This document shows positions 1 to 7,418 of a stretch of DNA of 35,032 nucleotides, in pieces. Positions within the stretch are counted from its first letter, which is position 1. Each line of letters starts with the position of its first letter. Origin of the DNA: Candidatus Fermentithermobacillaceae bacterium (GTDB lineage: Bacteria; Bacillota; Sulfobacillia; Fermentithermobacillales; Fermentithermobacillaceae). Location of the stretch: NCBI GenBank assembly GCA_018052455.1, contig JAGPNE010000006.1, positions 2,389 through 37,420 of the forward strand, in the 5' to 3' direction. Position numbers and translations under genes: made by a program. The notes beneath the pieces were generated by a model, which saw nothing but the letters and a program-made list of their open reading frames with translations, made no database searches and was not told where the DNA came from.

Positions 1-527
1 TTGAAATCATACGGCCCTATTATGCCTGTAGGAAGAATTACCACCCCATCCAATCCTTTGGAGATAACTTCCATAATCTCAAGAGTACCTCTAGCCTTAC
101 TCTTACTATATGCCATATGTACACGTTCAGGGTCACATGGTGAAGATTCATCTATGGGCTCATGACCAGAACGTTCAACTAGAACGTGAATCGAACTGGT
201 GTAGACCAATCGTCTGACACCAGTCTTAAGGCAGGCTTCGGCTACGTTTCTAGCACCTTTTACGTTTACTTCTTCGAGTATCTCTGAATACCCTGGCAAA
301 AGGCTTATCACCGAAGCTAGATGGTACACTACCTCAGCACCTTCAAAAGCTCTATACAGAGAGTCGATATCGCGCACATCACCTTCTACAATGTCAGTCT
401 TCAGTCCGTTGAGAGAAACTAAGCTCTCTCCGGGCAAAACCAGACATCTCACTCTTTCACCCCTTTCAAGTAGAGCTCTAACCAGATTGTTCCCCAAGTG
501 TCCAGGAGCACCAGTTACCACTATCAT
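1..527 (-). CDS. NAD-dependent epimerase/dehydratase (extended SDR family), 3' end outside window
   Basis: The minus-strand reading frame runs off the left edge, giving about 175 N-terminal residues without a stop. It opens with MIVVTGAPGHLGNNLV, a Rossmann nucleotide-binding motif of the TGxxGHLG kind. About residue 110 it has YTSSIHVL, and later YSKSKARG, which carries the Tyr-x3-Lys catalytic pair of extended short-chain dehydrogenases; LPTGIIGPYD follows. These enzymes act on nucleotide sugars or on dihydroflavonol/3-beta-hydroxysteroid-like substrates; the substrate cannot be told from this part. The ATG at 527 has a strong ribosome site (GGGGAGAAG, about 6 nt upstream). Its promoter region at 563-614 contains two palindromes, so it is probably under its own repressor. 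The family is clear; the specific function is not. Confidence 0.85.
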   Translation of the reverse strand, partial: MIVVTGAPGHLGNNLVRALLERGERVRCLVLPGESLVSLNGLKTDIVEGDVRDIDSLYRAFEGAEVVYHLASVISLLPGYSEILEEVNVKGARNVAEACLKTGVRRLVYTSSIHVLVERSGHEPIDESSPCDPERVHMAYSKSKARGTLEIMEVISKGLDGVVILPTGIIGPYDF

Positions 528-562
528 CTGTGTCTTCTCCCCTTCATTTGACGCCCTTTTTG

Positions 563-614
563 TTAGTTAATATGTTAACTAAATCATAGTCGTCATATGG
601 TTAACTAGTCAACC
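563..614 (-). promoter_or_regulatory. SigA-type promoter of the epimerase with two overlapping operator palindromes
   Basis: Read on the minus strand there is TTGACT (612-607), an 18-nt spacer, and TATGAT (588-583), a good vegetative promoter. The -35 lies inside the near-perfect palindrome GGTTGACTAGTTAACC (599-614, one mismatched pair). A second palindrome, TTAGTTAACATATTAACTAA on the minus strand (563-582, perfect 8-bp arms, 4-nt centre), abuts the -10 on its downstream side. Both share the half-site AGTTAAC. Two like operators over a promoter suggest repression by a MarR- or TetR-type dimer, whose gene is not in the window. Confidence 0.65.
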
Positions 615-786
615 ACTTTCGCCACATACAAAAGACTCAAAGAAGATCAGCAGGTAGCTCCCAAGCCAACTTGCTTTCAATGTGAGTTTGAGATAACAAT
701 AAAACAAAGGATTTTCCGAGTACTAGATTGCGCATTGGCGAAAAGGATCGTGAACGATCCAAACTCCAGAGCCTGGTGATGTACAA

Positions 787-1551
787 GTGGAATCAGATAT
801 ATACAGGTTGGCAGAGCACCTCATATGTGCCGAGTACTCCATGGCGTTGACTGGGGCCGGCATCTCTACCGAAAGCGGAATACCCGACTTTCGGGGCCCT
901 GCCGGGCTGTGGCAGAATGTAGACCCCGCAGACATCCTGAGCCGGCATATGCTTTACCAGAGGCCACACTTCTTCTACCAGAAAGGGCTTGGTATGCTCC
1001 AAGACATGCGAAGCAAGAAGCCTAACCGAGGGCACAAAAGTCTTGCATGGCTCGAAGAGCATGGCTTCATAAAGAGCGTAGTGACCCAAAACATAGATGG
1101 GCTTCACTTGAAGGCAGGGTCCCAAAACGTGATAGAAGTGCATGGTAACCTCAGAACCGCCTATTGTGACTCGTGTCTGAGAGAATTCCCCTTTCAGATG
1201 CTCGTATCCAAGATAGAACAAGGTCTAGTGCCCCCAAGATGCGAGTGCGGTGGCATAATTAGACCTGACGTAGTGCTTTTCGGAGACCCAATGCCACCAT
1301 GCTTTGAAGATGCGATGAACGAGGCCCAAAAGGCCGATTTCATGCTGGTGATAGGCTCGAGCCTTCAGGTTGCCCCAGTTTCCTATCTCCCCTCTGTAGC
1401 CAAGAACATAGGAATCGTGAATCTCGAGCCCACACCTTATGACGAAGCAGCCACAGTCGTGATCCGCCAGAAAGCGGGAATCACTCTTGCAGCCCTTGCT
1501 AGACTCCTAGATAGGCTCTCTAGCAACGAGGAAAGCACATGTAGTACTTAG
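787..1551 (+). CDS. Sir2-family NAD-dependent protein deacylase
   Basis: The product is a 254-residue sirtuin that removes acetyl or other acyl groups from protein lysines using NAD. Visible motifs, in order: TGAGIST with SGIPDFRG (NAD binding, residues 22-37), TQNIDGLH (about 100-107), VHGN with the catalytic histidine (about 118), a four-cysteine zinc site (YCDSC and CECGG), and IGSSLQVAP. The length matches bacterial sirtuins. The only in-frame start after the upstream stop at 751 is GTG at 787, with a weak GGTGAT ribosome site. It is a lone plus-strand gene meeting the C-S lyase gene tail to tail with one base between the stops. A small hairpin (GGATCG-TGAA-CGATCC, 745-760) lies just upstream. 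The targets are unknown. Confidence 0.93.
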   Translation: MESDIYRLAEHLICAEYSMALTGAGISTESGIPDFRGPAGLWQNVDPADILSRHMLYQRPHFFYQKGLGMLQDMRSKKPNRGHKSLAWLEEHGFIKSVVTQNIDGLHLKAGSQNVIEVHGNLRTAYCDSCLREFPFQMLVSKIEQGLVPPRCECGGIIRPDVVLFGDPMPPCFEDAMNEAQKADFMLVIGSSLQVAPVSYLPSVAKNIGIVNLEPTPYDEAATVVIRQKAGITLAALARLLDRLSSNEESTCST

Positions 1552-1552
1552 T

Positions 1553-2728
1553 CTATTCGCGCCTTTTTTCCACCGCTCTTTCAATTCTGTCAAGGCCTTC
1601 TTGTAGAATTGACCTGGGACATGCCACATTCAGGCGCATGAAACCTTCTCCGCCTGGGCCAAAAGTTGCGCCGTCATTAAGCCCAACCTTGGCATCATGG
1701 ATGAAAAACTCTGTCAGCTCGTCGTGTTCAAGTCCAAGCCCGTTGCAGTCCAGCCAAACAAGATATGTGCCTTCAGGTCGCATGGGCACAATCTCCGGTA
1801 TCTTCGATTCGAAAAACGAAATTGCGAGGTCAACGTTTCTTTCTATATAGTTAAGAACTTGCTCAAGCCACTCATCACCGTATCTAAAAGCAGTCTCCAT
1901 AGATACCAACCCGAAAATACCAGGGGAACCCATCAGACCGCCTCTTGCCTTATTGAACTTCTCACGCAGTTTCTCATTAGGTATGATGGCAACAGATGTA
2001 TGAAACCCCGGAACGTTAAATGTCTTGCTTGGAGCAAAACAAGTTATGGAGTTCATCGCGAATTCTTCTTTTATCGAAGCAAAGGGTGTATGCTTGGAAC
2101 CTTTCAACAGAAGTTCACAATGAATCTCATCGCAAATCACTACTCCGCCGGCGCCTACGACAATGTGCCCGATTTCAAGAAGTTCATCCATGGACCATAC
2201 CCTGCCGCCTGGATTATGGGGACTGCACAGGATCATGGCCTTTGCACCATCCTCATCAAAACGTCGCCTGAGATCGTCAAAGTCAATCTCATATTGCTTG
2301 TCACGAAGCCTGAGCTGATTAACAGCTGGCTTGCGATCATTGTTCCTTATGGCCGCCCAAAAAGGCGGATAGACCGGACTCTGGAGTGCGACTGGATCGT
2401 TAGGCTCTGTGACTGCAAGTACCGATGCGTTAACTGCAGGCATAACTCCTGGTGTAACAATTATCCAGTCTTTTTCCACTTTCCACCCGAATTTTCGGTC
2501 AAGTCGGTTAATAATGGACTCATAGAGCCCAGGGTTGGTCATGGTATAGCCAAAAATCGGATGCTCCGCGCGTTCCTTTATCGCGCTGACAATGGGTTCG
2601 GCTACTGGAAAATCCATATCGGCAACCCACAAGGGAATAATGTCCTCTGTGCCAAATACTTGCTCTACCGCCCACTTGCTGCTTAGATACTTCTTTCTGT
2701 CATAAACCTTGTCGAAATCGTATATCAT
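1553..2728 (-). CDS. patB: PatB/MalY-type PLP-dependent C-S lyase (cystathionine beta-lyase-like aminotransferase)
   Basis: This is a 391-residue fold-type I PLP enzyme. It starts MIYDFDKVYDRKKYLSSKW, then LPLWVADMDF-like IIPLWVADMDF, typical of the MalY/PatB branch. SPHNPGGRVW and CDEIHCEL flank the cofactor pocket, and APSKTFNVPG holds the PLP lysine. Family members cleave cystathionine or cysteine conjugates to a thiol (or homocysteine), pyruvate and ammonia; some act as aminotransferases. The ATG at 2728 has AAAGGAG about 8 nt upstream. It stands alone, and its leader (2729-2919) contains an ACTCTTCC/GGAAGAG palindrome near 2774-2794 that could be an operator. No S-box or T-box could be recognised there. 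Substrate preference is inferred from the family only. Confidence 0.9.
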   Translation of the reverse strand: MIYDFDKVYDRKKYLSSKWAVEQVFGTEDIIPLWVADMDFPVAEPIVSAIKERAEHPIFGYTMTNPGLYESIINRLDRKFGWKVEKDWIIVTPGVMPAVNASVLAVTEPNDPVALQSPVYPPFWAAIRNNDRKPAVNQLRLRDKQYEIDFDDLRRRFDEDGAKAMILCSPHNPGGRVWSMDELLEIGHIVVGAGGVVICDEIHCELLLKGSKHTPFASIKEEFAMNSITCFAPSKTFNVPGFHTSVAIIPNEKLREKFNKARGGLMGSPGIFGLVSMETAFRYGDEWLEQVLNYIERNVDLAISFFESKIPEIVPMRPEGTYLVWLDCNGLGLEHDELTEFFIHDAKVGLNDGATFGPGGEGFMRLNVACPRSILQEGLDRIERAVEKRRE

Positions 2729-2919
2729 GCTTTGTGCTCCTTTTTCTCCTCCGGCATAGGAGGCTATTGTACGAACTCTTCCTGGAAGAGAGTATTGAAT
2801 ATATGGGGATTTCTACAAAGGGTGAGTCAAAGTCCTTCTTTTCGACTACCCAAGACTAAAGGACTATGGGAAACAACTGGAGGAAGATCACCTGACAGAA
2901 ATGATGAAGGTTTCACGTT

Positions 2920-3942
2920 TTACTTAAAGTAGGTTTCAGACTCGGGTTTTCCTTCTCGTCTCATGATTTCGCATACCCCATCGAAGACCGGCAGCCCTTC
3001 GTATAAGATCTTGTAGACAACGCATGTGATTGGCATCTGGACATCATGAACAGCCGAAAGTTCTTTTGCCGCCTTGACCGTTTCTAAGCCTTCGACAGTG
3101 TACCCCGTTTCTTCGATAAACTCAGCAATCGATTGACCTTTTCCAACAGCTATGCCTGCCTGACGGTTGCGAGAGAGATTCCCTGTGCTTGTGAGCACCA
3201 AATCGCCTAAGCCCGAAAGACCCGAAAAAGTGAGCGGTTCTGCCCCCATGCATACTCCTAACCTCACCATTTCCGCTATTCCTCTGGATACAAGAGCGGC
3301 TCTTGCATTGTCACCTAACCCCATGCCCTCAACCATGCCGCAAGCCAGAGCAATGACATTCTTAAGAGCGCCACCCATCTCTACCCCCGCTACATCGTCG
3401 TGAGTGTAGACTCTGAAGTAAGGCGTCATAAATGCACGCTGGACTCTGAGCCTCGGTGTCTCTTTTTCTGAAGCCACCACCGTAGCCGCAGGGAGCCTTC
3501 GACCTATCTCCGCTGCAAAGTTAGGACCTGATAAGACACACATTCTCTCTTTGAGATCAGGATTCGCTTCGACCCAAACCTCAGATGGCCTCTGTAAGGT
3601 ACTGTAATCAAAGCCCTTTGTAGCAGAGACCAACAAAGATTGCGCAGGTATACTAGTTGCAATTTCGTGTGCAAGAGAGGAGATTCCCGAAGAAGGGATT
3701 GCGGCAACCACCAAGCAAGCCTCAGAAAGAGCTTCATCAACGCGAGTAGTAACATTTACATTGGAGGGCAGAATAACCCCGGGCAGCCTAGGCAAGGTGC
3801 GAGTATGAACAAAACAGTCTACTGTGTAAGGATTGCGTGCCCAAAGTGAAACTTCAAAACCATTGTCTGTAAGAACAACAGACAGAGCTCCCGCCCATGA
3901 TCCCGAACCTAGAATGCAAGCCTTGTTATTCAATTGCCTCAA
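2920..3942 (-). CDS. gpsA: NAD(P)-dependent glycerol-3-phosphate dehydrogenase
   Basis: The enzyme reduces dihydroxyacetone phosphate to sn-glycerol 3-phosphate, the backbone used by PlsY next door. The 340 residues start with the nucleotide-binding loop CILGSGSWAGAL (usual form GxGxWGTAL, so WAG instead of WGT). They continue with SATKGFD, SGPNFAAEI, and the catalytic ALKNVIALACGMVEGMGLGDNARAAL with the RGIAEM substrate-binding stretch. The start is a TTG at 3942, one base after the plsY stop, so translation is likely coupled to plsY. A second TTG three codons later is possible. It is the last gene of the der-plsY-gpsA run. The length is normal for the family. Confidence 0.95.
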   Translation of the reverse strand: MRQLNNKACILGSGSWAGALSVVLTDNGFEVSLWARNPYTVDCFVHTRTLPRLPGVILPSNVNVTTRVDEALSEACLVVAAIPSSGISSLAHEIATSIPAQSLLVSATKGFDYSTLQRPSEVWVEANPDLKERMCVLSGPNFAAEIGRRLPAATVVASEKETPRLRVQRAFMTPYFRVYTHDDVAGVEMGGALKNVIALACGMVEGMGLGDNARAALVSRGIAEMVRLGVCMGAEPLTFSGLSGLGDLVLTSTGNLSRNRQAGIAVGKGQSIAEFIEETGYTVEGLETVKAAKELSAVHDVQMPITCVVYKILYEGLPVFDGVCEIMRREGKPESETYFK

Positions 3943-3943
3943 T

Positions 3944-4555
3944 TTACTCTTTTCTCTCCTTCTCGCCTAGTTTCAGCTCTTTACCCGAGATAAGTCTCTG
4001 GATGTTGCCTTTGTGTTTGTAGGTAACAATGAGTGCAAGAAAAAACACAACTAGTTTCTCTGTAGTAGTAATCCCCGCGAAAAGCGAATATGAAAAGCCG
4101 ACCCAAACCGCCAGAAGGCTCCCGAGAGACACATACCTAGATACAGCAACTGTTACTGCAAATACGCATATACTTACAGCCGCGACTTTGGGAAAAGCGA
4201 CAAGGGCGACTCCCGTAGTTGTAGCAATTCCCTTACCCCCTCTGAACCGCAGAAATATGGACCAGTTGTGCCCCAAAATGGCACAGATACCTACTACCAA
4301 CGCGCCAAGAGTTCCAAAATACCGGGAACCTATGTAGGCAGGAATAATACCCTTGAGCATATCTAAGACAAGGACAATTGCCCCATACTTGATTCCTAGA
4401 ACTCGCAGAACATTTGTGGCACCTATGTTCCCACTACCTCGAGACATTATGTCGTCGACACCTGCAGACTTAGAGATTATTACCCCTGACGGGATGGATC
4501 CTAGCAAGTACCCGAAAACACACAGACCTATTGGCAAACCCCACTCAGTTATCAT
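3944..4555 (-). CDS. plsY: Glycerol-3-phosphate acyltransferase PlsY (acyl-phosphate dependent)
   Basis: This is an integral membrane enzyme of 203 residues that transfers the acyl group from acyl-phosphate to position 1 of glycerol 3-phosphate, the first step of phospholipid synthesis. All three family motifs are visible: GYLLGSIPSG and SRGSGNIGATN near the N-terminus, GHNWSIFLRFRGGKGIATT in the middle, and YKHKGNIQRLISGKE near the C-terminus. At least five hydrophobic segments separate them. It lies between der and gpsA, and gpsA makes its substrate. The start is ATG at 4555, 14 nt after the der stop. Confidence 0.96.
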   Translation of the reverse strand: MITEWGLPIGLCVFGYLLGSIPSGVIISKSAGVDDIMSRGSGNIGATNVLRVLGIKYGAIVLVLDMLKGIIPAYIGSRYFGTLGALVVGICAILGHNWSIFLRFRGGKGIATTTGVALVAFPKVAAVSICVFAVTVAVSRYVSLGSLLAVWVGFSYSLFAGITTTEKLVVFFLALIVTYKHKGNIQRLISGKELKLGEKERKE

Positions 4556-4569
4556 GTTGACTCCCCTTT

Positions 4570-5895
4570 TTACCTTCGAGGACGGAATTCCATTATTATC
4601 GGTACTCCTCTAAATCCAAATCTCCTTCTAATCTCCGCCTCCAAGTATCTGGCGTATGACTGAGGAATGGCTGAAGGATCCTTCACAAAAAACACGATCT
4701 TGGGCGGCTCTTTCTCTACTTGAGAGCAGTAAAACAGTTTGCCGTCTCTTGGTGGTGGATTGAAATCAGTTATCTCGGATAACGCGCGGTTTAGCACAGA
4801 TGTCTCAATCCGCTTATGATATTCCTCATACGTCCAGATAACCTCAGGCAGAATCATATTGATTCCCTTGCCTGTAAGACACGAGACAAAAAAGACGTTT
4901 GAATATGCGATAGGTCTACACTCATGCAGAACAAGATCTCTATATTCTCTTTGGCTCATACCGTATGCAAGCCCTAAGTCGACTTTGTTAACTAATATCA
5001 CGGACGCCTTTGCGTTTCGCATTATGTAACCTGCGATTCTACGATCTTGCGAAGTAGGATAGTCTGTGCCGTCGATAAGAAGCAGAACAACATCGGCTCT
5101 CTTGATAGCCCTGAGCGCCCTTCCAACTGCCAGTTCTTCCAGTTTTTCATCGATCCTAGCGGGCCTTCTCAAACCGGCTGTATCAACAAGGACAAAGTCC
5201 TTACCGTCATATGAGAACTCTACGTCCACAGAATCTACAGTGGTTCCCGGAACGGACGATACAGTCATCCTCTCTTGGCCCAAAATCTGATTTACCAACG
5301 ACGATTTCCCTACGTTGGGTTTGCCCACGATTGCCACCCTTATAGGACCATTGCCCTCTTCGTCGGCCTCTTTGATCTCTTCTGGAGGCACGTTTTCTAG
5401 TCCTTCGGCCTGCTCCACTATTGCGTCAAGCAAATCGCCTGTTCCTAGCCCGTGTGCAGCTGATATAGGGAACACTGTAGGAAACCCAAGAGAGTAAAAC
5501 TCCACCGCTCGTTGCTCTTGCCCGAGTCCATCGCACTTGTTCGCCGCTACCAAAACCGGTTTCTGCGTTTTCCTCAGTATTTGCGCAACTTCCAAATCTT
5601 CGGGCATGATCCCTACTCGGGCGTCAACTACAAAAACAAGAATGTCCGCCTCTTTCATTGCTTGGTCAACCTGCGATATGATAGCCTTTACCATCTCGCC
5701 TGAAGACGACAGATCAAGCCCGCCAGTATCGATTAGAGTAAACTCCTGACCCTGCCATTCGCAGCGCGCGTAGAGCCTGTCTCTCGTGACACCGCTTTGC
5801 CTATGCACAATTGACGAGCTAGTTCCTGCTATTCTGTTAAAGAGAGCAGACTTTCCCACATTGGGTCTGCCAACAATCGCTACAGAAAAATCCAT
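4570..5895 (-). CDS. der: Ribosome-assembly GTPase Der (EngA), two G domains
   Basis: Der is an essential GTPase for maturation of the 50S ribosomal subunit. The 441-residue protein has two tandem G domains. The first carries GRPNVGKSALF at residues 8-18, DTGGL and NKCDG; the second carries GKPNVGKSSLV near 190, DTAGL and NKVD. A C-terminal KH-like domain ends in GFRGVPIIMEFRPRR. Length and order match the family. The ATG at 5895 is 4 nt after the stop of the radical SAM gene, so the two are probably cotranscribed. The neighbours plsY and gpsA are the usual Clostridial ones. Confidence 0.97.
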   Translation of the reverse strand: MDFSVAIVGRPNVGKSALFNRIAGTSSSIVHRQSGVTRDRLYARCEWQGQEFTLIDTGGLDLSSSGEMVKAIISQVDQAMKEADILVFVVDARVGIMPEDLEVAQILRKTQKPVLVAANKCDGLGQEQRAVEFYSLGFPTVFPISAAHGLGTGDLLDAIVEQAEGLENVPPEEIKEADEEGNGPIRVAIVGKPNVGKSSLVNQILGQERMTVSSVPGTTVDSVDVEFSYDGKDFVLVDTAGLRRPARIDEKLEELAVGRALRAIKRADVVLLLIDGTDYPTSQDRRIAGYIMRNAKASVILVNKVDLGLAYGMSQREYRDLVLHECRPIAYSNVFFVSCLTGKGINMILPEVIWTYEEYHKRIETSVLNRALSEITDFNPPPRDGKLFYCSQVEKEPPKIVFFVKDPSAIPQSYARYLEAEIRRRFGFRGVPIIMEFRPRR

Positions 5896-5899
5896 TTTT

Positions 5900-7291
5900 C
5901 TACTCCCTTTCAGAATTAACTACTGACTCAAGTAAGCTATATGGCAGAGGTGTGACAACTCTTACAACACTATTCACAACTTCAGACAGCTCTTTCACTG
6001 TCATGTCGTCCAAAAATCTATCTTCAAATACTGCATAAGACGGTATCAGCACTACTTCACATTCATGGTGTAAGCTTCTCCAGTCCAATATGGCCGACGA
6101 AATATCCATGCCTGTAAGCAAGCCCGAACAGGTAACCGAATCCCCAAAGAAACCGTTTTCTACCGCCAATACCGAAATCCTTTCCTCAAGCCCAAGAGCC
6201 TTTACAGCAGCACTTATCTCGGGATAAGCCATCGTACCAGTTACTGCAAGCAGCCTGTTTTCCCCTAACTCTCTTCCCCTAATCAGCTTGTCCATACGCA
6301 AAACACCAAGATCACAGGCGTTGCTGTGCATATTGGCTGCCGCTTCGTTAAGGCCTTGCCTAAAATCCGCAACAAGACCTATGCCGTTTTCAAATTGAGG
6401 AAAATCGTCGTAAAACTCGTACTCTGGAAAGTCTTTTCCCGACAAAAAGTAAAACTCGTCCGCCCCGTAGACCCAATGAGACCCACGTCTATCGTACACC
6501 TCTCGCGCGTACCCCTCGAGCATGGTCAAAGTATCGAAAGCCCACTTCTGATCTCCTCTAGGAGATGGTAACAGCTGTCTGTGCCTAGTGTAAACTGCAG
6601 GCACTACTCCGACTGAAACTATGGACTCACCTAACGAATCAAGATCATTTAGAGTTGACAATAACATTTCCCCATCGTTTATTCCCTTCAAGAGCACGAT
6701 CTGAATATGAATACAGATACCTATATCCCTTAGACGCTTTAGGTCGTCCATCCCGCGAGAAGCCTTGGGATTACCCATGAGGCTGGCCCTGGCCTCTGGA
6801 TTCGACGTGTGAAGCGACACTCTGAGTGGAGACAGTTTCTGTTCGTCCAAACGCTTCCAATCTTCTTGAGACAAATTTGTAAGCGATATGAAATTGCCAA
6901 AGAGAAATGAAAGCCTGTAGTCATCGTCCCTAAGATAGAGGCTTCTTCGCATACTTTGCGGAAGCTGAGATATGAAACAGAAACTACAATTGTTGACACA
7001 GGTCTTTATTCCGTCGAAAATGGGCGTATCAAAAGTTATCCCCATAAGGTCATCGGGCTCTTTCTCTATTTGAAAAGTCTGCATGCTAGAATCGCTTTTC
7101 AAAACTTCTAGGGTTACGTTATCTTCGGTGCCATAGAACTTGAAGTCAATTTCATCCCTCAAGACGTGCCCGTTAACCGATAGGACCCTGTCGCCGGGAC
7201 AGATGTTGATGTACTCAGCCAAGCTGCCCGGTTCAATATTGCTTACTAAACCACCGCCGTGCATCCAAACCAACGAGCAAGACCCCCACAT
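5900..7291 (-). CDS. PDZ-radical SAM-DUF512 protein
   Basis: The 463-residue product has the three-part layout of the family usually found upstream of der in Clostridia. An N-terminal PDZ-like domain (VSNIEPGSLAEYINICPGDRVLSVNGH) is followed by a radical SAM core with the cluster motif CVNNCSFCF (C-x3-C-x2-C). The C-terminal DUF512 domain carries TGTMAYPEI and a long Val/Leu-rich end. Members are predicted iron-sulfur enzymes of unknown reaction, with no established substrate that I know of. The start is uncertain. ATG at 7291 has only a weak GAAG ribosome site; an ATG ten codons downstream (MHGGGLVSNIEPG) fits the usual N-terminus of the family better. It appears cotranscribed with der. Confidence 0.88.
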   Translation of the reverse strand: MWGSCSLVWMHGGGLVSNIEPGSLAEYINICPGDRVLSVNGHVLRDEIDFKFYGTEDNVTLEVLKSDSSMQTFQIEKEPDDLMGITFDTPIFDGIKTCVNNCSFCFISQLPQSMRRSLYLRDDDYRLSFLFGNFISLTNLSQEDWKRLDEQKLSPLRVSLHTSNPEARASLMGNPKASRGMDDLKRLRDIGICIHIQIVLLKGINDGEMLLSTLNDLDSLGESIVSVGVVPAVYTRHRQLLPSPRGDQKWAFDTLTMLEGYAREVYDRRGSHWVYGADEFYFLSGKDFPEYEFYDDFPQFENGIGLVADFRQGLNEAAANMHSNACDLGVLRMDKLIRGRELGENRLLAVTGTMAYPEISAAVKALGLEERISVLAVENGFFGDSVTCSGLLTGMDISSAILDWRSLHHECEVVLIPSYAVFEDRFLDDMTVKELSEVVNSVVRVVTPLPYSLLESVVNSERE

Positions 7292-7345
7292 GTCGATGTG
7301 CTTCTAATTATCCTTCGCCCATACAATTAGGTCAAGAACAAGTAA

Positions 7346-7372
7346 ACTCGCAGGTGCCAAAAGTCTGCGAGT
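7346..7372 (-). terminator. Hairpin after ispH-S1, possible weak terminator
   Basis: ACTCGCAG (7346-7353) and CTGCGAGT (7365-7372) form a perfect 8-bp stem with an 11-nt loop. On the minus strand, downstream of the ispH-S1 stop, the stem is followed by TTTACTTGTTCTTG, a broken T-run. The position between two minus-strand genes suits a partial terminator or a processing hairpin that separates ispH-S1 from the radical SAM-der group. Confidence 0.45.
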
Positions 7373-7418
7373 CTACCGCTTGAAAACGCATGTCTTGATG
7401 TCTTCTCAGATAAAAAGA

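Noticed and set aside
1697-2686. Plus-strand frame of 329 residues opposite the C-S lyase gene
   Set aside because: It lies wholly antisense to a gene with clear PLP-enzyme motifs, has no ribosome site or recognisable domain, and its composition is that of a reversed coding strand.
2729-2919. S-box or T-box riboswitch before the C-S lyase gene
   Set aside because: The region is short and shows neither the T-box sequence nor S-box core elements; only small palindromes are visible.
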